NCBI GenBank assembly: GCA_900544225.1 | Contig: UQUD01000090.1 | Location: 1-7,533, forward strand | Source of the DNA: an uncultured Collinsella sp. | Lineage (GTDB): Bacteria; Actinomycetota; Coriobacteriia; Coriobacteriales; Coriobacteriaceae | Reading direction: 5' to 3' | Length of the DNA: 7,533 bases | Part shown: piece after piece, positions 1 to 6,174 of the stretch | Layout of the letters: every line of letters begins with the position of its first letter | Numbering within the stretch: position 1 is the first letter of the stretch | The notes under the pieces: generated by a model | Told to the model about the DNA's origin: nothing | The model's input: the letters and a program-made list of their open reading frames with translations, nothing else | Database searches by the model: none | Translations under genes and position numbers: made by a program

Positions 1-21
1 GCCCCCTGGGGTACCCGTGGG

Positions 22-62
22 CAAAAAGCAACCGCCCCGCCGAAATATACATTCGAAGGGGC
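22..62 (-). terminator. Probable rho-independent terminator of the ABC exporter operon
   Basis: On the minus strand, about 66 nt after the permease stop codon, a stem forms from GCCCC (58-62) and GGGGC (34-38). A second inner stem, CGAA/TTCG (41-44 with 52-55), closes a 7-nt loop, with a 2x2 internal loop between the two stems. A run of five T (27-23) follows 6 nt after the stem base. The gap between stem and T run is longer than ideal, so this is plausible rather than certain. I see no gene in 1-127. Confidence 0.4.
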
Positions 63-127
63 AGTTTATGCAAAAATGTTGCTGTGGGCGCGTCGGCAGC
101 TCGCTAGAACTTGAATCCCAGGACAGG

Positions 128-2893
128 TTACTCGGCACTCTTGAGGGCGCCGACCATGTCGATCTTGTTGAGGGTACGATTGGTGGCGAGGTTGACGATA
201 AACGTAAAGCCAAAGGAAAGCACCACGGCGAGCACGTAGCTTAGCGGCTCGACCTCGACGTCAAAGTACAGCGACGGCATCTGCAAAATGTACGTAAAGC
301 TCTCGGCCAGCAAGCCGCCTAGCGGCACGCCCAGCGCGGCGCCAATCGCCGTGAGGATCAACGTCTCCTTGTTCACGTAATGGTGCACCTCGCCACGGCG
401 GAAGCCCAGCACCTTAATGGTCGCCAGCTCGCGTTCGCGCTCGGAGATGTTCGTGTTGGACAGCGTAAACACCACCACAAACGACAGGCACGCCGCCATA
501 AAGGTCACGAGCACCACGACCGAATTGATAATCGTAAAGTTCGCCTCATAGTTTTCCCAATGCTCGGCCGTGCTCGAAATCGTAAGCCAACCGTCACTCT
601 TAAGATTCTTGCTAAACGCAATCTGGTCGGCCGACGAACCCTTAAGCAGCACAAAGACGCCGTTAAGGCGTACGCTTCGACCGAACGCACGCTCATAGGT
701 GCCCTGCGTCATGTAAAGCGTGTTGCCCAGATAGTTAAGCGAAATGTCGCTGACTTTGACCTTGGCAACATTGAGCGACGAATCCTGGACGTGAGCCGTA
801 TCGCCCGGCTGAATCCCCAGCACCAGCTGTGAACTTTTGCTCAGATACACGTCTCCGTCACGCAAAGGCAGCGGTTCTTTGGACTCATCCTCCAGACGCA
901 CGTAATCGCCCAAGTCACTCGTGCGGTCATCGGGCACCACGATCAGCTGCACGGTCTCGCTCTTGCCGCCAAACGTAAAGGTGACGTTGTCGGTCATAAT
1001 CGGCAGGGTCGAGGTCACGGTCACGTTGAAATCATTGGCCGCGCTGCGCTCATCCAATGCCGCGCACGTCTGCGAAAAATCGTCGGGATTGGCGACCGCC
1101 AGCAGGTCGTAGCGCGTGATATGCCCGTACTGTTTGGGCGAAAGCGCCACCGACGTGTCGCGAATGCCCATACCGCAGATCACGAGCGCCGTGCAGCCGG
1201 CGATACCGAAGATGGTCATAAAAGCGCGCTTTTTGTAGCGGAACAGGTTACGTGCTGCCACCTTGTTCAAAAAGCCCATGCGGCGCCAGATAAAGCCGAT
1301 GCGCTCAAGCAAGATGCGAGAGCCGGCGCGTGGGGCCTTGGGACGCATGAGCGAGGCCGGGGCCTCGGCCATCTCGTGGCGGCAGGCGATAATCGTAGCG
1401 CCCACCACGCCCACGGCAAACAGCGCCACCGAGACGATTGAGGACACGATGTCGTACGAGAGCAGCATCTGGGGCAGCGAGTACATGTCGTCGAACACCG
1501 TAAACAGGAACAGCGGCAGGCCCACAAATCCGATGATGTTGCCGAGCACGCCGCCGATCAGACATGCCCACAGCGCATAGTCCACGTATTTGGACAGGAT
1601 GCGCTCGCGTGAATAGCCAAGCGCCTTGTACAGGCCAATAAGCGTGCGCTCCTCCTCGACCATGCGCGTGGCGGTGGTAAGACTGATGAGCACAGCGACG
1701 ACAAAGAAGATAAATGGGAAAACCGTGGCGATGGCCTCGATCGAAGAACTGTCGCTCTCGACGCTCGAGTAGCTTGCGATGTTACCGCGGTCCTGAATGT
1801 ACCAGGTGCATTCGCCCAGATCGGAAAGCTCGGCGCGGGCATCGGCAAAATGCTGGTCGGCGGCGGCGCGGCGCTGGTCCAACTCGGCCTGAGCCTGGAC
1901 GCGCTCCTCGCTGCCCTCGGCCATACGGTTGATGTTATCCTGCTCGATCCCAAAGAGCATGGCGGCCTGACGCTCGGCCGTATCCAAGCTTGTCGGCGTG
2001 TCAACCGTCAACTCCTGGACGCGCGCCTTCTCACGCTCCTCGCGGATCTTCTCGATGTTGCCTTTGACCTCGTTGATCTTTGTCGTGTAGGCATCCGAAT
2101 AGGAGTTAAGACTCTTGGCTCCCTCGACGATCACGTGGACTGCGGAGTAGGAAGAAGATGTCGCGGCATCCTCGCTCACATAGAACTTATAGTCCGCAGC
2201 CGAAGCAGCGCGAAAGGCGTTGACTGTCGAGTCGGAGCTCACGTCGGTAGGATCGAGGACCTCGGCCGTAATGGTGTAATCGCCCGCGGCAAACTGATCC
2301 TTGGCACTTTGGTTGGACGAGCTCGCGTCATTGGCGGCAAAACTCACCGTATCGCCGAGCTTTTTGCCCGAAGCCTTCAGGAACTTCGAAGTCACCGCGA
2401 CTTCATCGGCGCTCTCGGGCAAATCGCCGCTCACCAGCACCGGCTGATCGATATTCTCCTTGGAGAGACTTTGCACGACCACGCGCTCGCGCGTTGTGCC
2501 CACGGCGGTGTAGGCGGTCTCGGTGTAGATGCCCTCGACCGTCTCGACGCCGTCGACCTCTTGGATAGCCGCGAGATCGTCGCGCGTAAGGCCATAGGTC
2601 GACTGCACGTTAATGTCATAGACATTCTGCTGGTCAAAATAGGCGTCGACCGAATCGCACAAATCCTCGCAGCCCGCCTTAAGGCCGCACATCACGCTCA
2701 CGCCAAGCGCAGTGATGACCACGATAGATAGGAAGCGCTTAAGACTGCCCCGAATCGTGCGGTAGATGCCACGGCGAAAAACCGTCGGCACCATATCGTT
2801 TGAGCTTTGGGCGGTACGGTAGGTCGCGAACTCCCGGTCGCGGCCCGCGTGCTCCGTATCGTGGTTTTGGCTGTTTTGGCAATCTTGGTCCAT
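128..2893 (-). CDS. ABC transporter permease, FtsX-like (large, two FtsX domains with an extracytoplasmic coiled coil)
   Basis: Membrane subunit of an exporter or mechanotransmission-type ABC system; its partner is the ATPase encoded immediately upstream. Residues are numbered from the ATG at 2893. The first transmembrane segment lies at about 53-72, after the basic stretch RTIRGSLKR. A large extracytoplasmic domain of about 310 residues follows, with a charged helical, probably coiled-coil part near 270-355. Three membrane segments follow at about 387-408, 439-466 and 481-504. Next come a segment near 557-576, a second extracytoplasmic domain (about 585-785), and three segments at about 789-812, 842-866 and 882-902. 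Each FtsX domain has the typical cytoplasmic loop: EEERTLIGLYKALGYSRERI and SERERELATIKVLGFRRGEV. The total of about 920 residues fits the large eight-helix permeases of Gram-positive bacteria. Start choice: ATG 2893 lies 5 nt after the ATPase stop. An in-frame GTG at 2905 would overlap the ATPase by 7 nt and add four residues; neither has a strong ribosome binding site. The substrate is unknown; antimicrobial-peptide or lipid/lipoprotein export are possibilities only. Confidence 0.92.
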   Translation of the reverse strand: MDQDCQNSQNHDTEHAGRDREFATYRTAQSSNDMVPTVFRRGIYRTIRGSLKRFLSIVVITALGVSVMCGLKAGCEDLCDSVDAYFDQQNVYDINVQSTYGLTRDDLAAIQEVDGVETVEGIYTETAYTAVGTTRERVVVQSLSKENIDQPVLVSGDLPESADEVAVTSKFLKASGKKLGDTVSFAANDASSSNQSAKDQFAAGDYTITAEVLDPTDVSSDSTVNAFRAASAADYKFYVSEDAATSSSYSAVHVIVEGAKSLNSYSDAYTTKINEVKGNIEKIREEREKARVQELTVDTPTSLDTAERQAAMLFGIEQDNINRMAEGSEERVQAQAELDQRRAAADQHFADARAELSDLGECTWYIQDRGNIASYSSVESDSSSIEAIATVFPFIFFVVAVLISLTTATRMVEEERTLIGLYKALGYSRERILSKYVDYALWACLIGGVLGNIIGFVGLPLFLFTVFDDMYSLPQMLLSYDIVSSIVSVALFAVGVVGATIIACRHEMAEAPASLMRPKAPRAGSRILLERIGFIWRRMGFLNKVAARNLFRYKKRAFMTIFGIAGCTALVICGMGIRDTSVALSPKQYGHITRYDLLAVANPDDFSQTCAALDERSAANDFNVTVTSTLPIMTDNVTFTFGGKSETVQLIVVPDDRTSDLGDYVRLEDESKEPLPLRDGDVYLSKSSQLVLGIQPGDTAHVQDSSLNVAKVKVSDISLNYLGNTLYMTQGTYERAFGRSVRLNGVFVLLKGSSADQIAFSKNLKSDGWLTISSTAEHWENYEANFTIINSVVVLVTFMAACLSFVVVFTLSNTNISERERELATIKVLGFRRGEVHHYVNKETLILTAIGAALGVPLGGLLAESFTYILQMPSLYFDVEVEPLSYVLAVVLSFGFTFIVNLATNRTLNKIDMVGALKSAE

Positions 2894-2898
2894 GGGCG

Positions 2899-3600
2899 CT
2901 ACCACTCGATCGTCTCGATAGGCACGGGATTTTGCTGGACCGTCTCGCTCTCCACGCGGCCGCTCTTAAAGCGGATCAGGCGATCGGCCATGGGCGCCAG
3001 CGCGGAGTTGTGGGTGATGATAATGACCGTGATGTCCTGCTTGCGGCAGGTGTCCTGTAGCAACTGCAAGATCTGCTTGCCGGTTTTGTAGTCGAGTGCA
3101 CCCGTGGGCTCGTCGCACAAAAGCAGCTTGGGATTCTTGGCCAGTGCGCGGGCAATGGACACACGCTGCTGCTCGCCGCCCGAAAGCTGTGCCGGAAAGT
3201 TGCCCAGGCGCTCGCCCAGGCCAACCTGACGAAGCGTCTGTTCGGCATCAAGCGAATCGGGGCAGATCTGAGCCGCGAGCTCAACGTTTTCGAGCGCCGT
3301 CAAGTTGGGGACCAAATTGTAGAACTGGAAGACAAAGCCGACGTCGGCGCGGCGGTATTCCACGAGCTGCGCCTCGTTGGCAGAGCTCACGTCGCGCCCG
3401 TCCACCGTCACGGTGCCGGAAGTCGCCGTATCCATGCCGCCCAGGATGTTGAGCGCCGTGGTCTTGCCGGCGCCCGAGGCGCCCAGGATAATGGCGAGCT
3501 CACCGCGCTCGACCGTAAAACTCGCGCCGTCGAGCGCGTGAATGCGGGCGTCGCCCTCGCCGTATGCCTTGATGACGTCTTTGAATTCGATATAAGCCAT
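2899..3600 (-). CDS. ABC transporter ATP-binding protein, MacB/LolD family
   Basis: Cytoplasmic ATPase that powers the FtsX-type permease encoded directly downstream. At 233 residues it has the normal length of the family. All nucleotide-binding motifs are intact: Walker A GASGAGKTT (40-48), Q-loop Q92 in FVFQFYNLVPNL, signature LSGGEQQR (139-146), Walker B LLLCDEPTGALD (159-170) with catalytic E164, D-loop, and switch histidine H197 in ITHNS. FQFYNLVPNLTALENVELA is characteristic of the MacB/LolD/FtsE group. The ATG at 3600 gives the usual MAYIEFKDV opening of this family; its upstream ribosome binding site is weak (GGGA about 11 nt away). The stop (TAG, 2901-2899) is only a few bases from the permease start, so the two are surely one operon and probably translationally coupled. 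No adjacent two-component genes suggest which signal controls it. Confidence 0.96.
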   Translation of the reverse strand: MAYIEFKDVIKAYGEGDARIHALDGASFTVERGELAIILGASGAGKTTALNILGGMDTATSGTVTVDGRDVSSANEAQLVEYRRADVGFVFQFYNLVPNLTALENVELAAQICPDSLDAEQTLRQVGLGERLGNFPAQLSGGEQQRVSIARALAKNPKLLLCDEPTGALDYKTGKQILQLLQDTCRKQDITVIIITHNSALAPMADRLIRFKSGRVESETVQQNPVPIETIEW

Positions 3601-3650
3601 CGAGTAATTCCCATCTGGTCGGATAACTCTTTAGTATTACCCATTTCGCA

Positions 3651-3683
3651 CCGACCAAAAAGGGACAGGTTTATTTTGGCAGG
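3651..3683 (+). repeat. 33-bp imperfect inverted repeat, copy A
   Basis: The left arm CCGACCAAAA (3651-3660) pairs imperfectly with the right arm TTTTGGCAGG (3674-3683) around a 13-nt loop. The element matches the minus strand of 4760-4792 at 30 of 33 positions. A TTTT run follows on the plus strand. On the minus strand it lies 51-83 nt upstream of the ATPase ATG, in the probable 5' leader. It could be an intergenic repeat-family member or an attenuator-like hairpin; the sequence does not decide between them. Confidence 0.7.
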
Positions 3684-3684
3684 T

Positions 3685-3690
3685 TTTATA
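3685..3690 (-). promoter_or_regulatory. Possible -10 element of the ABC exporter operon
   Basis: The minus strand reads TATAAA here, 85-90 nt upstream of the ATPase start. No good -35 lies at the correct spacing, so this is a weak candidate. If used, the transcript would begin at the copy-A inverted repeat. Confidence 0.22.
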
Positions 3691-3801
3691 TGGGGAAACG
3701 GCAGCTATAGATGAGGCTACGGGGAGGCAGGGAAATCATCGACGGGGTCAGGCCGACCGCCAAACACAACGCACGTATCTCTATCTGTCAACCAAATCAT
3801 T

Positions 3802-3815
3802 CGAACAGCTGTTCG
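3802..3815. promoter_or_regulatory. LexA (SOS) operator, Gram-positive type
   Basis: The sequence CGAACAGCTGTTCG is a perfect 14-bp palindrome and fits the Gram-positive LexA box CGAAC-N4-GTTCG exactly. It overlaps the -35 position of the promoter reading into the GyrI-like gene, where a bound repressor would block RNA polymerase. The match and its location are seen directly; LexA binding is inferred from the established consensus. Confidence 0.82.
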
Positions 3816-3830
3816 TTTCTATGATATGAT
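3802..3830 (+). promoter_or_regulatory. Promoter of the GyrI-like gene
   Basis: The -10 is TATGAT (3825-3830), preceded by TG at 3822-3823, an extended -10 pattern. With a 17-bp spacer the -35 falls at 3802-3807 (CGAACA), inside the LexA-type palindrome and poor by itself. The expected start near 3837 gives a leader of about 35 nt. Confidence 0.6.
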
Positions 3831-3856
3831 TCCGCTATTTAAGCAGGCCAATACGC

Positions 3857-3866
3857 AGAAAGGCGG
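3857..3866 (+). promoter_or_regulatory. Ribosome binding site of the GyrI-like gene
   Basis: The purine-rich AGAAAGGCGG, with AAAGG ending 8 nt before the ATG at 3872, supports this start codon. Confidence 0.6.
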
Positions 3867-3871
3867 CCAAC

Positions 3872-4510
3872 ATGGCGTTCGACTTTAAGAAGGAATGCAA
3901 GGAGCTCTACAAGCCTGCAAGCAAGCCGAGCATCGTAACTGTCCCGCCTATGAGCTACGTTGCAGTTCGCGGAAAGGGCGACCCAAATACCGAAGGTGGC
4001 GAGTATCAAAACGCCCTGCCGCTGCTTTACGGCATCGCCTATACCGTCAAGATGTCGAAGAAAGGCTCAAGGAGTATCGAGGGCTATTTCGACTTTGTGG
4101 TACCGCCGCTCGAGGGTTTCTGGTGGCAAGACTCCCCGAGCGGCGACATCGATTATGTACGCAAGGACGATTTCAACTTTATCTCGTGCATTCGCCTGCC
4201 CGATTTCGTCACCCGAGATGACTTTGACTGGGCAGTCGCGGAAGCCACGACCAAAAAGAAACTGGACTTTTCCGCCGTCGAGCTGCTTAAAGTTGATGAA
4301 GGTCTCTGCGTTCAATGCATGCATACCGGACCCTATGACAGCGAGCCGGCAACCGTAGACGCTATGTATGAATACGCGACCGAGCAGGGCTATGTCCCCG
4401 ACTTCTCAGACACCCGCTTACATCACGAAATCTATCTCTCCGATCCGCGCAAATGTGCACCGGAGAAACTTAAGACTGTGGTTCGTCATCCTATCAAGCG
4501 CGCTGAATAG
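3872..4510 (+). CDS. GyrI-like domain protein (COG4832-type), probably SOS-induced
   Basis: A 212-residue cytoplasmic protein with no signal peptide or membrane segment. The whole chain resembles the stand-alone GyrI-like small-molecule-binding family: an N-terminal KPSIVTVPPMSYVAVRGKGDPN block (18-39), an aromatic GFWW motif (82-85), and a C-terminal block HHEIYLSDPRKCAPEKLKT (184-202). There is no DNA-binding HTH domain, so it is not a BmrR-type regulator. Established background: E. coli GyrI (SbmC) is SOS-induced and guards gyrase against toxins. Some stand-alone GyrI-like proteins, including Listeria Lin2189 and YtkR7-type resistance proteins, hydrolyse the cyclopropane warhead of DNA-alkylating natural products. 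E186 in HHEIYL and the tryptophan pair are candidate active-site residues by position, which is my inference. The upstream LexA-type box supports a DNA-damage role. The gene is monocistronic and divergent from the ABC operon. The family assignment is firm; the reaction is not. Confidence 0.88.
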   Translation: MAFDFKKECKELYKPASKPSIVTVPPMSYVAVRGKGDPNTEGGEYQNALPLLYGIAYTVKMSKKGSRSIEGYFDFVVPPLEGFWWQDSPSGDIDYVRKDDFNFISCIRLPDFVTRDDFDWAVAEATTKKKLDFSAVELLKVDEGLCVQCMHTGPYDSEPATVDAMYEYATEQGYVPDFSDTRLHHEIYLSDPRKCAPEKLKTVVRHPIKRAE

Positions 4511-4608
4511 TGTGGAGCGTCATTTCACGCGCTAGGTTTTAAGCCAGCCAGCCGTCTCCCAGGCCGTCCGGTAATTATCCTGACGTGGCCCGTCGCATCT
4601 TATATCCC

Positions 4609-4664
4609 CTAGGGGAAATTGCGTCCCGTTCTGAAGCCTCAAACTGGGATACAGTTTCCGCTAG
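4609..4664. repeat. Long imperfect inverted repeat
   Basis: The arms at 4609-4630 and 4642-4664 are reverse complements with a few mismatches and one extra base. They share CTAG ends, a GGAAA/TTTCC block, a TCCC/GGGA block and a GTT/AAC block, with an 11-nt loop (4631-4641). The left arm begins inside the perfect palindrome TCCCCTAGGGGA (4605-4616). There is no T tract, so a simple terminator is unlikely. Confidence 0.65.
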
Positions 4665-4680
4665 ACGCCCCAAGAGGAAA

Positions 4681-4716
4681 GTACGTCCCACTGCGCAGCG
4701 TCACGCCGGGACGTAC
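4681..4716. repeat. Perfect 9-bp inverted repeat
   Basis: GTACGTCCC (4681-4689) and GGGACGTAC (4708-4716) are exact reverse complements, separated by 18 nt that contain the small palindrome CTGCGCAG (4691-4698). No T run follows on either strand. Confidence 0.65.
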
Positions 4717-4759
4717 CCTCCGCCCACAGCCTTCCCCGTCGGCGTTTCCCCAGATAGAG

Positions 4760-4792
4760 CCTGCCAAAATAAACTTGTCCCTTTTTGGCAGG
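4760..4792 (-). repeat. 33-bp inverted repeat, copy B, at the 3' end of the kinase gene
   Basis: CCTGCCAAAA (4760-4769) and TTTTGGCAGG (4783-4792) form a perfect 10-bp stem around a 13-nt loop. It begins 2 nt after the kinase stop codon on the minus strand. It is the reverse-oriented near copy of 3651-3683 and has an intact stem where copy A has mismatches. On the plus strand it is followed by TTTT and could act as a terminator against readthrough from the GyrI-like gene; on the minus strand there is no T tail. Confidence 0.7.
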
Positions 4793-4794
4793 TT

Positions 4795-6174
4795 TTAGAA
4801 GCGGACGGTGAAGGTGATCTGGTTGCCGCGGCCGCAGACAGAAGCGCTCCCGCCATGGGCCTCGGCGATGGCTCGCACCACGGACAGGCCCACACCCGAG
4901 CCGCCTGTCTTGGAGCTGCGCGACACGTCCGCACGATAGAAGCGGTCGAACAATCGGTCCAGGTCACCCTCGGGCAGCTCATCAACAGCATTCGATACGA
5001 CAAGCTCGGCCAAGCCTTTGCCCGCACCGCGCGAGACGGCACGCAAACTCAACTCAATCACGCTGCCCTCGCTTGCGTAGCGTGTGGCGTTGTCCAGCAG
5101 CAGCTCAACAACCTGCGCCACTGCCGCGGCATCGGCATGGGCCCGCACACCGCTCGCGATCGACGTCGACAGCCGCTTTCCGCGCGAAACCGCCACCGAT
5201 TCAAACGGCGCCGCCGCCTTGTCCACAGTCTCCGAAAGATCGATCGATGTCATAGTAAAGCCCGCCGAGCCCTCGTCCATGCGAGCCAAAAATACCAGAC
5301 GCTCCGTGAGCGCCGTCAACCGTGCAACCTGCTCGTGAATGCTCTGCGTCCATTCGCTCTCGCCGCTCTCGATTTCCTGCACCTCGTTAGCGGCATCAAT
5401 CACGGCCAGCGGCGTCTTGATCTCGTGGCTTGCATCGGTAATAAAGCGCTTTTGCTTGCTGTAGCTCTCGACCATCGGCCGAATCACCGCACCCGAGGCG
5501 CCCGCCACGATTGCCAGCACCGCCAGCCAGCCAATGCAACTGATTGCCACGCTCGCGCTCAAAAACGAATGAAAGCTTGCAAGCTCGCGCGAGCAGTCGA
5601 CGAACACATAGGTTGTCTCGTCGCCCTGAACCGTAACTGTATAGCGGTAGTTACCAGAAAAGCCCGAGGTCCAACCCTTGGAATACAGTCCTGCCGCGAT
5701 GCGTGCAGCACGCTTGGCGCCCACCGCGGCAATGCGGGCCGTGTTGACATCGGTCACCTGCCCACCGGCAAGTGTCACCGTAAAGTAGCGCGTGTCGAAG
5801 GGAGATTCCGCCGTCATGCCTTCAAAATGCCCATCGCGAATGGCCGCCCGGTTACCGGTAGCAACCTTGCCGGCAACCGCATCCTGACCGGGACCGGTCT
5901 TAGGCTCGTCCTCCCCATCAATGCCATCCTTGCCTGCCAAGATATAGTCCAGGCGAGCATCGGCCATTTTACAGACATGCGAGTAGTTGACGACGTTGAT
6001 GCCGGCAATAATGAGCGTAAGCACGACGGTCACGGCACCCATGGCAACCAAGATAAACTTGCGACGCAGGCGACGTCCCATTGCACTGGCAGCATCGGCG
6101 CGCCCCGGATTACCCGAGTCCGCGCCCATGCCGAGCTTTGCCGCCATGCGCTTCCACCATGCGCGTGCGCTCAC
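4795..6174 (-). CDS. Sensor histidine kinase of a two-component system
   Basis: Membrane kinase that should phosphorylate the OmpR-family regulator encoded just upstream. Of 459 residues, about 38 are cytoplasmic. Then come a membrane segment (about 39-62), an extracytoplasmic sensor of about 140 residues (63-205), a second membrane segment (about 206-231) and the catalytic core. Core motifs are the H-box FITDASHEIKTPL with H250, the N-box LLLDNATRYAS with N362, the F-box LFDRFYRAD (408-416) and the G2-box GGSGVGLS (424-431). The sensor has the SPFDTRYFTV and FVDCSREL blocks that I recall from a common Firmicutes/Coriobacteria kinase group. Two oddities: only about 18 residues separate the second membrane segment from H250, leaving no room for a HAMP domain; and the G1 region reads SNAVDELPEGDL without the usual glycines, apparently a group trait. 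The GTG start at 6174 overlaps the regulator's TGA by 4 nt (GTGA), which favours it over the ATG at codon 10. The stimulus is unknown. Confidence 0.94.
   Translation of the reverse strand: MSARAWWKRMAAKLGMGADSGNPGRADAASAMGRRLRRKFILVAMGAVTVVLTLIIAGINVVNYSHVCKMADARLDYILAGKDGIDGEDEPKTGPGQDAVAGKVATGNRAAIRDGHFEGMTAESPFDTRYFTVTLAGGQVTDVNTARIAAVGAKRAARIAAGLYSKGWTSGFSGNYRYTVTVQGDETTYVFVDCSRELASFHSFLSASVAISCIGWLAVLAIVAGASGAVIRPMVESYSKQKRFITDASHEIKTPLAVIDAANEVQEIESGESEWTQSIHEQVARLTALTERLVFLARMDEGSAGFTMTSIDLSETVDKAAAPFESVAVSRGKRLSTSIASGVRAHADAAAVAQVVELLLDNATRYASEGSVIELSLRAVSRGAGKGLAELVVSNAVDELPEGDLDRLFDRFYRADVSRSSKTGGSGVGLSVVRAIAEAHGGSASVCGRGNQITFTVRF

Larger units (their letters stand above)
3601..3871. 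other. Divergent intergenic region between the ABC operon and the GyrI-like gene
   Basis: This 271-bp region has no credible coding frame. It holds the copy-A inverted repeat (3651-3683), a possible minus-strand -10 (3685-3690), an unremarkable G/C-rich stretch (about 3691-3790), and the LexA-type operator plus promoter of the GyrI-like gene (3800-3830). Confidence 0.7.
4511..4794. other. Intergenic region between convergent genes, with serial inverted repeats
   Basis: The GyrI-like gene and the kinase gene point toward each other here. I find no credible gene. A weak GCGT/ACGC hairpin at 4517-4530 is followed by TTTT at 4537-4540 and might help end the GyrI-like transcript. Beyond it lie a 12-bp palindrome (4605-4616) and three longer inverted repeats, listed separately. 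Confidence 0.7.

Noticed and set aside
1850..2731. A 293-codon plus-strand frame
   Set aside because: It is antisense to the permease gene, resembles no known family, and is explained by the third-position G/C bias of the real gene.
2792..2794. ATG at codon 38 (counted from the GTG at 2905) as the permease start
   Set aside because: It has no ribosome binding site and would leave a gap of about 100 nt after the ATPase, whereas ATG 2893 is almost contiguous with it.
128..3600. A BceAB-type bacitracin exporter controlled by the nearby two-component system
   Set aside because: The permease has about 920 residues and eight membrane segments with two large outside domains, unlike the ten-helix BceB. 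The kinase has a 140-residue sensor, unlike the short-loop BceS type. The GyrI-like gene separates the two operons.
3960..4358. Other frames overlapping the GyrI-like gene
   Set aside because: The GyrI-like frame matches its family end to end, so the overlapping frames are shadows.
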